From contig JAFTQG010000048.1 in assembly GCA_017462915.1 (NCBI GenBank), forward strand, positions 27,184-91,183: a stretch of 64,000 nt of DNA, read 5' to 3'. The position numbers and the translations under genes were made by a program. Below the pieces are notes generated by a model. The model ran no database searches. It worked only from the letters and a program-made list of their open reading frames with translations, and was not told the DNA's origin. Position 1 is the first letter of the stretch; each line of letters begins with the position of its first letter. Of this stretch, positions 9,955 through 17,106 are shown one piece after another. This DNA comes from Prevotella sp. (GTDB lineage Bacteria > Bacteroidota > Bacteroidia > Bacteroidales > Bacteroidaceae).

Positions 9955-10745
9955 TTGTGCAGATTTGAGAAACCGACCACCCAAATGCTAACTTCATAAA
10001 GGAGATATAGTGGGATTGTCACAAGAATCAATGTTATTAAATCAGGAGGGGTTATTATAGCGGCAACCAACATTATTATTATCAATGAGTGTTTACGATA
10101 CTTTCTTAAAATTTTGGATGTTAGCAACCCCATTTTCCCAAGGAAGAAAGATACTATGGGCAGTTGGAAGACAACCCCCATTAATAACGTTAGTGTAGTA
10201 AACGTTGAAATGTAGGAATCAATCGTAATTGTACTATGTATTTTTTCAGCCACACTGTATGTTCCCAAAAACCTGAACGATATAGGGAATAACACATAAT
10301 AGCTCATCAAAATACCCAACATAAATAGTATATAGACGATAAATACAATTTGTACCGAATACTTTTTCTCAGTTTCATAAAGAGCGGGAGATATGAAACG
10401 GAATAATTCAAACATTACATATGGAGAAGCCCCAAGTAACCCAAGATAAAGTGAAGTCGTGATGTGAGTCATAAACTGGCTTGAAAGGTCAGTGGCTATC
10501 AAATCGACCTTGAAAGGAGCAAAATGAAAATCGACTCCAATTGCAGATAAAATACTTTCTATACTTTTGTAGGTACAAAAAGTGTACTCGCTCGGTGCCA
10601 GCAACAACTCCCATGTAAAATTCTTAAAACAGAATATCACAATACCAAGTGTGCTGGCAATAGCAATGATTCGGAAAAGCATCCATCGAAGCACCTCTAA
10701 ATGTCCGCTGAATGGAAGCACTGTATTACTTATATCCGTTTCCAT
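9951..10745 (-). CDS. tatC: Sec-independent protein translocase TatC
   Basis: TatC is the multi-spanning receptor of the twin-arginine translocase and recognises Tat signal peptides. The 264-residue protein shows about six membrane segments, an N-terminal HLEVLRWMLFR (the family has HL.ELR.R), FELFRFISPALYETEKK and ITPPDLITLILVTIPLYLLYE, all TatC hallmarks. It overlaps the tatA stop by 20 bases and the following lipoprotein gene by a few bases. Its place in an operon whose only obvious Tat-signal product is the CXXX precursor suggests a dedicated exporter. Confidence 0.95.
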   Translation of the reverse strand: METDISNTVLPFSGHLEVLRWMLFRIIAIASTLGIVIFCFKNFTWELLLAPSEYTFCTYKSIESILSAIGVDFHFAPFKVDLIATDLSSQFMTHITTSLYLGLLGASPYVMFELFRFISPALYETEKKYSVQIVFIVYILFMLGILMSYYVLFPISFRFLGTYSVAEKIHSTITIDSYISTFTTLTLLMGVVFQLPIVSFFLGKMGLLTSKILRKYRKHSLIIIMLVAAIITPPDLITLILVTIPLYLLYEVSIWVVGFSNLHN

Positions 10746-10980
10746 CTATTTCCTTATTTGATGTCTCCGCTTTCTTACTTTCTTCAGTATCTTCGCCATC
10801 TGCTTTTGTGTCCTTATTGTCAGATTCGTTAATTTCATTAACTCCTTTTTTAAATTCCCTTACACCTTGTCCCAGACCACGCATCATTTCTGGCAGTTTT
10901 TTCCCACCAAAGAGCAAAAGTGCAAGACCTCCTACTAACAGGAGTTCTGTTGTTCCGATAAATAATAATTGTGTATGCAT
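10726..10980 (-). CDS. tatA: Sec-independent protein translocase TatA
   Basis: This is the pore-forming subunit of the Tat system. The 84-residue protein has one N-terminal membrane helix (LLFIGTTELLLVGGLALLLF), the hinge FGGKKLPEMMRGLGQGVREFKKG typical of TatA, and a charged, disordered tail rich in D, E and K. It is encoded between the small CXXX accessory gene, 5 bp away, and tatC, with which it overlaps. No tatB is seen, as expected for minimal TatAC systems. Confidence 0.94.
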   Translation of the reverse strand: MHTQLLFIGTTELLLVGGLALLLFGGKKLPEMMRGLGQGVREFKKGVNEINESDNKDTKADGEDTEESKKAETSNKEIDGNGYK

Positions 10981-10985
10981 ATTGT

Positions 10986-11261
10986 TTATTGAGTTACCAA
11001 ATAGATTTCACATGTCTCAAAGCTTATTTGCCATCTACCGTCTTCGGCTGATTCCCAGTTGTATTTTTCCCCTTTCTTGTTCCACCAATCTTGAAATTTT
11101 GTATTGGTTTCACCTAAGTCACATACAACTTTTTCATAGAGCTCAACATTGTCAGCAGAAACAATCTTTGCCAAATCTACCAAGCCAGAATGACGCTTGT
11201 AGAGTTTTTGTATCTCGTCACGTTCTTCGAGAGTGACGATTCCAACTTTTTTCTTTACCAT
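10986..11261 (-). CDS. CXXX-repeat peptide modification system accessory protein
   Basis: This 91-residue soluble protein has no signal peptide. It resembles the small proteins named in automatic annotation as CXXX repeat peptide modification system protein, which travel with the radical SAM maturase of this class. It opens with a possible helix-rich segment (LEERDEIQKLYKRHSGLVDL) and has two cysteines and a tryptophan-rich centre (FQDWWNKKGEKYNW). It might serve as precursor-recognition partner or scaffold, which is inference from size and position. It sits 5 bp after the second maturase gene. Confidence 0.75.
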   Translation of the reverse strand: MVKKKVGIVTLEERDEIQKLYKRHSGLVDLAKIVSADNVELYEKVVCDLGETNTKFQDWWNKKGEKYNWESAEDGRWQISFETCEIYLVTQ

Positions 11262-11266
11262 ATTAT

Positions 11267-12232
11267 TTATATTTTATGCCAATCAATTCTTACGTCATAA
11301 GGGTCAAGATAATTGATTTCTTTAATATCTTGTTCAGGATAGAAATCCTTTTTTTTCCTCACATTTTCCAGTACTTTGCGGCTGGAGTTCCGTTCGATAT
11401 GAGATAGAACACATTGTTCGTGACTTGGTGTCGTTATGTCGTATGTCATATTTCTATTAAGCCAAACACAACGTTTACACTGGTAAGCATCACAATTCCT
11501 GCACAGAGGAGCATATTGTAATTTATATAGATGGGCAGCTTTTATGGATAAACCATCATGTAAATTACCCACATTGAATATTTCTTTATCTTCCTCTGAA
11601 TAATAGAATGCGGGGCAAATATAAAACCTGCCATCTGGAGCCAATGTGATATTGTTGCATCCTGCATTGCAATTGTTCATTTGCGTCAAAGCAATGCGGT
11701 CTGTTATAACATTTAGCTGAGGAGAAAGACCTGCTTTATACAAGCATTCTATTTCTTCGCCTAAAATGTCTATGACATTCTCGTATTTTTGAAAATCCTC
11801 ATCCTTTAATGTGTCTATATCAGTTATAACGATATTTAATCGTTGGATTTTTTTTATAAACCCTTTAATTGTATATCTTTGTGCGAAAAGTTCTTCTTTG
11901 GAGATACGCAAGACACAGGGTGATGGATAATCTGATGTGTTATCAACAAGTTCTTTCCAATCATTAAACACAACAACATCTGCTCCCTGAGCTAAAGGAG
12001 ATGTTGAAGGTATAATCTTTGAGTGGTCTATTGTCTCTATTACTTGCTTATATTTTTGAGGAATATCACTTTCGGGATAAACGAATTGAATCATAAGATT
12101 TTGCTTCATCGCAAATCTTATACCTGCCTTCAAATTACCAAAATCTATTAGGCGTTGGTTCTTGTTCCTTACTTCGTAGTGACAATATGACGTACTGCTG
12201 TCACCTAATAATATTATAAGATATTGTAACAT
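11267..12232 (-). CDS. CXXX repeat peptide maturase (radical SAM-like partner with C-terminal Cys cluster)
   Basis: The 321-residue protein starts MLQYLIILLGDSSTSYCHYE, as the CXXX repeat peptide maturase family does. It lacks an obvious N-terminal CxxxCxxC radical SAM triad. The C-terminal part (about 185-275) has many cysteines in SPASM-like order: NNCNAGCNN, YICPAF, CRNCDAYQCKRCVWL and a later HEQC, which could bind auxiliary iron-sulphur clusters. It follows the radical SAM gene by 3 bp, so the two proteins are probably made together and may act as a pair on the precursor. The reaction is not known to me. Confidence 0.82.
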   Translation of the reverse strand: MLQYLIILLGDSSTSYCHYEVRNKNQRLIDFGNLKAGIRFAMKQNLMIQFVYPESDIPQKYKQVIETIDHSKIIPSTSPLAQGADVVVFNDWKELVDNTSDYPSPCVLRISKEELFAQRYTIKGFIKKIQRLNIVITDIDTLKDEDFQKYENVIDILGEEIECLYKAGLSPQLNVITDRIALTQMNNCNAGCNNITLAPDGRFYICPAFYYSEEDKEIFNVGNLHDGLSIKAAHLYKLQYAPLCRNCDAYQCKRCVWLNRNMTYDITTPSHEQCVLSHIERNSSRKVLENVRKKKDFYPEQDIKEINYLDPYDVRIDWHKI

Positions 12233-12235
12233 ATT

Positions 12236-13408
12236 TTAGCAAATTTCATTTTTAGGAATAGGGCGGTTTGCCTCAAATTGCTCTCGCTTACCTTCCAACT
12301 CTAGTTTGCGATAAAGTTTGTTCCAGTAATAATTATTAACTCTCACTTGTGCTTTGTGCATTTTGCAAATTGCTGTGGCACGTTGATATACTGTGGGAAT
12401 CTCTGCTGTGTCATAATTTTCTCCTTGACACCATGCACAGCCACTTGCAACCTCACAGTCTATACACTTTTGTGGGCTTTGAGTACAACGGTCAAGTAGT
12501 AAAAACGGACGAAGTTTGTTCGGGTCAATGCCACGATTAACATCACCAATTATCCAAGCCTTTTTGTCTCGAAGAGAGTATTGTGCAAAACGAGTACAAG
12601 GATAAAAATTACCTCCAGCATCAACTGAAAGCATTCTTCCAGCACCGCACCAATTATTATTGCGCTTTATAGGATCCAGTGGCTTTCCAATTCTCTCATC
12701 AAAGAAGGAACATGTATAATCTTTATAATATCCTTTATCAATAATCTCATCTGCAAGCATTTCAAGTTGTTCTTCAAAAAGAATGTCATCACCTTCCTTA
12801 AAAACATCTTCAAATACACAGTTAATATGTACTTCATGTATTCCCAATTTATACACGTGCATTACGCTTTCTTTTATGTATGGGATGTCCGCACTACTAA
12901 TCGTGATTTTTGTGCCAACGGTTGGGAATTGTTCAAGCCATAGAGGAATATTTTTTAAAACATCCCTGTATGAGCCTTTTCCACTTCCTTTGTATATTCT
13001 ATTTAGGTCGTGCTTCCTTTCTGTGCCATCTATTGTAATAGTAATGCTTAAATGATCTTTATTCTTTGCAATATAATTCTGAATCTTATTGCTATTGTAG
13101 TTTAGACCATTAGTCGTGAAAGAGAAAATATAGTCATTAAACCAATGATGATTTCGGATAAACATTTCCGATTTGATATAGTCACATATTCTGTCAATCA
13201 AATCGATTTCCAAAAATGGCTCTCCACCGATGAAGTCCCATATTACTCCTTCATCTTGGAAGTCACTTTCGTGATCAAGGATATAATCAACAGCCGATTT
13301 TGCAACATCCCATGTCATTCTCTCTTTGTTGTTTTTCCCAACAAGATAACAGTATTTGCAGGCTAATTGACAATCCTTTGTAACGATAAAAGTTATTGAT
13401 TTTTTCAT
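12236..13408 (-). CDS. Radical SAM peptide maturase, CXXX-repeat target family
   Basis: This 390-residue radical SAM/SPASM enzyme is expected to modify the cysteine-repeat peptide encoded just upstream. The cluster-binding CxxxCxxC is C13-x3-C17-x2-C20 in TKDCQLACKYCYLV. FIGGEPFLE gives the GGEP-type SAM motif. The SPASM region has CGAGRMLSVDAGGNFYPC followed by CIDCEVASGCAWC and a last cysteine. These features fit enzymes that install thioether or other carbon cross-links, but the product for this subfamily is not established here. The gene lies 68 bp after the precursor stop and is the first enzyme of the operon. Confidence 0.92.
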   Translation of the reverse strand: MKKSITFIVTKDCQLACKYCYLVGKNNKERMTWDVAKSAVDYILDHESDFQDEGVIWDFIGGEPFLEIDLIDRICDYIKSEMFIRNHHWFNDYIFSFTTNGLNYNSNKIQNYIAKNKDHLSITITIDGTERKHDLNRIYKGSGKGSYRDVLKNIPLWLEQFPTVGTKITISSADIPYIKESVMHVYKLGIHEVHINCVFEDVFKEGDDILFEEQLEMLADEIIDKGYYKDYTCSFFDERIGKPLDPIKRNNNWCGAGRMLSVDAGGNFYPCTRFAQYSLRDKKAWIIGDVNRGIDPNKLRPFLLLDRCTQSPQKCIDCEVASGCAWCQGENYDTAEIPTVYQRATAICKMHKAQVRVNNYYWNKLYRKLELEGKREQFEANRPIPKNEIC

Positions 13409-13476
13409 TTGCTTGGAGTCTTTATTAGAGGGTATGTAAAAGACGCATTACACACCCTCTAAACCTTTAATTAGGA

Positions 13477-13758
13477 TTAACTCTTGTACTTTGATTCACA
13501 GTAAGCCCAGCAGTCACCGCCACACAAGCCGTCACAGTTGTTAGTGCAACCACCATCGCAGTCACCAGAGCAGGAAGACTGGCAGCCACCTGTACACTTA
13601 GAGCTACAACCCTTTTCATCATCATCATCATCGCCACAGGACGTGAGGAAAGATGTTCCCAACACTGTGAATGCCAAAATAGGCAAAGCACCCTTGGCGG
13701 CATTCTTGAAGAACTCTCTTCTTGACAGGAGATCTTCATTCTTAATTTCTTTTTTCAT
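13477..13758 (-). CDS. CXXX-repeat RiPP precursor with Tat lipoprotein signal
   Basis: This is a 93-residue precursor peptide. Residues 12-18 (SRREFFK) form a twin-arginine motif, followed by a hydrophobic stretch and a lipobox LTSC with the acceptor at Cys41, so it should be exported folded by Tat and lipidated. A GDDDDDEKG spacer leads to a core with cysteines at 51, 55, 59, 63, 67, 71, 75, 79, 83 and 87, exactly one every four residues. The residues between are mostly G, S, D, N and T. I chose the ATG at 13758; an upstream TTG at 13782 would add eight residues. It precedes the radical SAM gene, its presumed modifier. Confidence 0.9.
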   Translation of the reverse strand: MKKEIKNEDLLSRREFFKNAAKGALPILAFTVLGTSFLTSCGDDDDDEKGCSSKCTGGCQSSCSGDCDGGCTNNCDGLCGGDCWAYCESKYKS

Positions 13759-13796
13759 TGATCTAAAAATTAAATTTGACAATATGCCTTTCGGCG

Positions 13797-14477
13797 TTAT
13801 TTGATAATCTCAATAAAATCAGTAGGAATATACGCAGTAGCAACAAGACACAATCCGGAAATCTCAACAACAATTCTTTGCTGTCCTGCTATTCTGGCAA
13901 CTTTGCCTACTACACCTTTGAAATCACCTGCTATTACCCGAACATTATCTCCATGTTTATAGTGACACTGTTCCGATGTAACGATGCGCACATGGTCACT
14001 GTCAGTGCTCGTTGCTTTGATAAAATTTATCATTGCATTGTATGGTATAATAAGCGGAGGATTTTTACCGTTTGCCTCTGGTGGAAGCGTTTTGTCCAAA
14101 TAATATTTGATAAAAGAGGTAGGCTCATCAACTGTCTTCTTCACAAAAAAATCTGCTTGTTCCCTTGTAGCATATATAAAAAGAAAGTTGGGAAGAAGAG
14201 GCTGTTGTATTCGCTTCTTCTTCCCAGCTATTACTTTTTGCACATAGTGCATCGGCACGTATGTCTTTATTCCAGTCTTCTTTGCTTTCTCTACAGCTGC
14301 ATTTACCCTGTTATAAGTAGCACGAAGAACAAACCAGTCGTGACCATCCTGCTGGACATATTCCGAGGACACCCCTGTTTGTGAGCTTTGGGCTTCGGGG
14401 GAGACATAGGAGGCAAATCCAATGTGAGGAGGTGAATCGCAACCTCGTTTGGTATGCGCATTAAGCAATGCGTTCAT
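13797..14477 (-). CDS. UpxY/NusG-family transcription antiterminator
   Basis: This is a specialised NusG paralogue that would load on RNA polymerase near its own 5' region and let it read through the long downstream operon. The NGN domain begins HDWFVLRATYNRV and includes YVPMHYVQK and LLPNFLFIYATREQ. The C-terminal KOW domain is GDNVRVIAGDFKGVVGKVARI. The start is uncertain: 14477 gives 226 residues, other in-frame starts exist at 14519 and at a GTG at 14714, and UpxY proteins usually run 170-190 residues. It is the first gene of the RiPP operon, ending 38 bp before the precursor start. Confidence 0.85.
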   Translation of the reverse strand: MNALLNAHTKRGCDSPPHIGFASYVSPEAQSSQTGVSSEYVQQDGHDWFVLRATYNRVNAAVEKAKKTGIKTYVPMHYVQKVIAGKKKRIQQPLLPNFLFIYATREQADFFVKKTVDEPTSFIKYYLDKTLPPEANGKNPPLIIPYNAMINFIKATSTDSDHVRIVTSEQCHYKHGDNVRVIAGDFKGVVGKVARIAGQQRIVVEISGLCLVATAYIPTDFIEIIK

Positions 14478-14598
14478 ATCGGCTTCTGTGTCGTTGCTCG
14501 TTAATAGCAATATAGACATAAAAAGAGCGTGGAAACGTCTGTTGTCCGTCCCACACACTGAGGCTCTCGCATTGCCTATTATAGTTGAACAGACAACG

Positions 14599-14745
14599 TC
14601 AGAGCCCACGCCGATATGAATAATCATTTCCATTAGGAGACCATAATAAACAATCATTGTGCCCGAAAAGGTACAATCCGTGCTTACAGGTCTCCGCAGG
14701 AGTGATATAATCACACCCGGGACATCTACCGTTGGCTTTGTTCAA
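14599..14745 (-). CDS. Possible small Cys/His-rich (zinc-ribbon-like) ORF in the operon leader
   Basis: A 48-codon frame from a TTG start shows GRCPGCDYITPAETCKHGLY followed by LFGHNDC and ends at a TGA. Two cysteines spaced CxxC, then CxH and HxxC, would suit a small zinc site. No ATG is available and the frame overlaps the upstream extension of the antiterminator frame, so it could be an unannotated peptide, a remnant of a larger gene or chance. Confidence 0.3.
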   Translation of the reverse strand: MNKANGRCPGCDYITPAETCKHGLYLFGHNDCLLWSPNGNDYSYRRGL

Positions 14746-14969
14746 GACTATAATGCACTTTCATTTGCGAGATTCCAGTGTGTCTCAAACACAGCGTAAA
14801 GTAAACGCCTTCAATATGTCTGGACTATCTTTCCCGCCCAATGCCCGCTTTGTACCGCTTTGTCATTATGACTCCGCCATACTCATCACGGCGTAGGCTG
14901 CCTTGTATGCCATCCTGAAAGAACACGTCTAACCTCGATGACTATAAGCAGGGCGATAATAGTCCGTTG

Positions 14970-14977
14970 CAAAAGTA
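14970..14977 (-). promoter_or_regulatory. Candidate -7 box of the RiPP operon promoter
   Basis: Read on the minus strand, TACTTTTG matches the Bacteroidetes TAnnTTTG box, with T-rich sequence and a TTG upstream. Transcription would start near 14963, leaving a leader of roughly 480 bases before the likely antiterminator start, a layout familiar from UpxY loci. Confidence 0.4.
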
Positions 14978-15353
14978 CAAAGAAAAATCAATAAAAAACC
15001 CTTTTGTAATGGAAAAGTTTATATAAACCTTAAATTTAACTGAAATTAACCCAATTTTTACTCAAATCTCGAATTTTGGTTAGGCACTTAAAGCGCACTA
15101 ACCCAATTAAACGATACTATCTATGATAAAGCAAGTACTTACATCTTGTATGTATGAATTTGGTCGTTTGGATATTGGTTGTTTAGTTATTTCGTTGTCA
15201 GCAAAAGCACTAACGACTAAACCACCAAACAACTAAGATTTATACTATACATTAATTTGGGTGACTTACTTATGACAGATATTCTTTTACTATTTTTTTC
15301 TGCGAATTTTGGTGTACGACACTAAACGAATAACCTTAAAACAAGAAAGAAAC
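14978..15353. other. Non-coding AT-rich stretch upstream of the RiPP operon
   Basis: No convincing gene is visible. Around 15175-15235 there are imperfect inverted repeats (TTTAGT at the left, ACTAAA and CCAAACAACT at the right) that could form a hairpin. The rest is AT-rich and unremarkable. Confidence 0.4.
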
Positions 15354-15479
15354 ATGCATGAGTTTTCAAACGTGCTATTTATCATAATGTGGGGAATGGC
15401 TGTATGGGCAGTGGAGAAAGGTACTTTTGCGTCCCTAAAGTGGCTCTTTCGTTTCAGAAAGAGCCACTTTGCGGTATGA
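15354..15479 (+). CDS. Candidate small membrane peptide, 41 residues
   Basis: The ATG at 15354 is preceded by a purine-rich AACAAGAAAGAAAC, usual for Bacteroidetes starts. The product MHEFSNVLFIIMWGMAVWAV, then EKGTFASLKWLFRFRKSHFAV, looks like one membrane helix with a basic tail. Its last codons coincide with a perfect 14-bp hairpin. Short length and lack of a known family keep confidence low. Confidence 0.3.
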   Translation: MHEFSNVLFIIMWGMAVWAVEKGTFASLKWLFRFRKSHFAV

Positions 15480-15586
15480 AAGGTAACGTCTTGCCAGATG
15501 AAAGGTTATGGATAATATTATAAAAGGTATCGAATGGCGTGGAGAAATGATACCTTTTGAATCGGGAAAAGCAGGAAAAATCCTGC
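15437..15586. other. Cluster of three strong hairpins in non-coding DNA
   Basis: The hairpins are AAAGTGGCTCTTTC / GAAAGAGCCACTTT (15437-15450 with 15457-15470, perfect, 6-base loop), AAAAGGTATC / GATACCTTTT (15522-15531 with 15549-15558) and GCAGGA / TCCTGC (15571-15576 with 15581-15586, AAAA loop). The stretch from 15587 to 15827 shows nothing else I can name. Confidence 0.55.
15479..15500 (+). repeat. Single unit related to the 22-bp tandem repeat at 30.6 kb
   Basis: AAAGGTAACG followed by TCTTGCCAGATG has the length and the start and end of the repeat unit at 30562-30747 and is followed by another AAAGGT. It appears to be a solitary or worn copy. Confidence 0.4.
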
Positions 15587-15827
15587 ATTTCGCTATTTTT
15601 TATCACTAAAAAGGCTGTAAAATGTGGGAGTATATGTGTCCAGTCTACGCGCAAACAAAGGTATCTCATTGATAGACAACAATATAAGAAAAACAGCGTA
15701 AATACATGACGGAAAACGTAAAAATATGAGAATTTTCCAGATCCGTAACATCAAGCACGGAAATTCGCGAGTTCTGAAGCGCAAAAATGCCGTAAGTTTT
15801 CTAATTGACATGTCACAAATCGTTAAA

Positions 15828-16020
15828 CCCAAATCGGTCATTAGACCGACATACGGTAATGCTCTGTTATTGTTATACGGTCTTTTCGTTCGTTTCGCCT
15901 TTCTCTCTGCTGTCTTGCTTCCCGTTCCGTCTCGACATAGCCCGCTATGCCTTCAACGAAATGGTTGCAATACAACGGAGATAAAAACAAAACGATGTGA
16001 AATCTAATGACCGATTTGGG
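15828..16020. mobile_element. MITE-like element, copy 1 (193 bp)
   Basis: The termini are perfect 18-bp inverted repeats (CCCAAATCGGTCATTAGA at 15828-15845 and its complement at 16003-16020). Both sides are flanked by TTAAA, a likely 5-bp target duplication. The interior has no gene and carries a 6-bp hairpin at 15936-15949. A second 193-bp copy lies at 31.2 kb and a divergent copy at 22.0 kb. Confidence 0.85.
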
Positions 16021-16116
16021 TTAAAGGAAGATATATCTCTATGGGGAAAAATCGTATCGGCTACAGCAAGAAGACGAGACCTACGCCTACATGATTCAGC
16101 ACTCTCACGTCTGCTT

Positions 16117-16947
16117 TCACAGCGGACTTTTTTTGATGCATCCTATCTTCATGCCGTATTTCTCTGCCACTCTACGGAGCTGGTTCTCATAATAAAACGC
16201 AATGCTGCCCACAAACGAGACAGGCAAGTCCGGACGGCCGTAGGGCAGGATATTCTTCTCGAAAAACGCAGAAATGTTTTCTGTAACAATATCTGCTACA
16301 ATACTGCTATCCAGATGTCTATGCACAAAAGGAGACAACGAAGCAAGCCATCTGTTAGGGAGAGGATTGCTGTATACATTCTCTATGACGCCCATCATAT
16401 CGATGCTGAACTCCCTCTCAAACTCAAGTCTGAGTTCTTTCAACAAAGGATTCTTGTATAATGCATTGATAAACAATTTGCCGAGAACAGCCCCAGAGCC
16501 TTCATCTCCCAGCACATAACCAAGTGCCGGCGTCTGAGAAATAATTTCCTCGCCATTCCAAAGACATGAATTGGCTCCTGTGCCAAGAATACATGCTATG
16601 CCTTCACTATCGCCACACACAGCCTTTGCTGCCCCTATGATGTCACTGCCTACAACAACATCCACGGTTTCCCCGAAAACTCTATGCAGACAACGCTTCA
16701 TTTTCGCCGCAGGATGAGACATGCAACCACTACCATAAAATTCCACAGCCGAAACATGATGCATGTCTACATGCTCTGAGACAAGTTCCTCAAGCACACG
16801 CTCGATCTCCTGTTCCGAAACATGGACAGGATTCAGTCCCACAGTCGTACATTTTTCAACAAAGACATCACCATCACGCAACACCCAATCTACTTTCGTG
16901 CTGCCTCCGTCTGCCAATAATATCATCTTTTTTGCTGTTTTTACCAT
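16117..16947 (-). CDS. BadF/BadG/BcrA/BcrD-type ATPase, N-acetylglucosamine kinase-like
   Basis: This ASKHA-fold protein of 276 residues probably phosphorylates an amino sugar, by analogy with N-acetylglucosamine kinases of this family. Motifs are ADGGSTKVDW (phosphate 1 loop), CILGTGANSCLWNG (phosphate 2), ALGYVLGDEGSGAVLGK and VSFVGSIAFYY (adenosine region). The ATG at 16947 places the start just downstream of a good promoter; the frame is open to 16980. The end is slightly short: relatives run on after the KSP of KKSPL, whereas this one stops there, next to a run of seven A on its coding strand. It is transcribed divergently from mscS. Confidence 0.85.
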   Translation of the reverse strand: MVKTAKKMILLADGGSTKVDWVLRDGDVFVEKCTTVGLNPVHVSEQEIERVLEELVSEHVDMHHVSAVEFYGSGCMSHPAAKMKRCLHRVFGETVDVVVGSDIIGAAKAVCGDSEGIACILGTGANSCLWNGEEIISQTPALGYVLGDEGSGAVLGKLFINALYKNPLLKELRLEFEREFSIDMMGVIENVYSNPLPNRWLASLSPFVHRHLDSSIVADIVTENISAFFEKNILPYGRPDLPVSFVGSIAFYYENQLRRVAEKYGMKIGCIKKSPL

Positions 16948-16967
16948 TATTATTTCTGCAAAAATAA

Positions 16968-17000
16968 CAAAAATACACATAAGTCACAATAGATTACAAA
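16968..17000 (-). promoter_or_regulatory. Promoter of the BadF-type kinase gene
   Basis: On the minus strand TTTG (16997-17000), 21 bases, then TATTTTTG (16968-16975) matches the Bacteroidetes -33/-7 pattern. The start codon lies about 20 bases further, giving a short leader. Confidence 0.6.
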
Positions 17001-17010
17001 TATTTTTTTG

Positions 17011-17018
17011 TAACTTTG
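17011..17018 (+). promoter_or_regulatory. Candidate -7 box of the mscS operon
   Basis: TAACTTTG fits TAnnTTTG; no clear -33 TTTG is seen at the usual distance. It would drive the divergent mscS/PLD/tsaE genes. Confidence 0.45.
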
Positions 17019-17106
17019 CAGATTATTAAGCATTGAAACCTTACAACAACAATACGCAAACCGGCAACGCATACGATACAAGAAGCCATAAAAGCAAATA
17101 CGAAAT

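Noticed and set aside
15437-15470. Simple terminator
   Set aside because: The perfect stem lacks a T tract on either side and no clear gene ends just before it except the doubtful 41-residue frame.
15726-16007. Open frame matching another at 31097-31423
   Set aside because: The shared protein-like stretch (KPKSVIRPT...) arises because both frames run through copies of the same MITE-like DNA, not because of a gene family.
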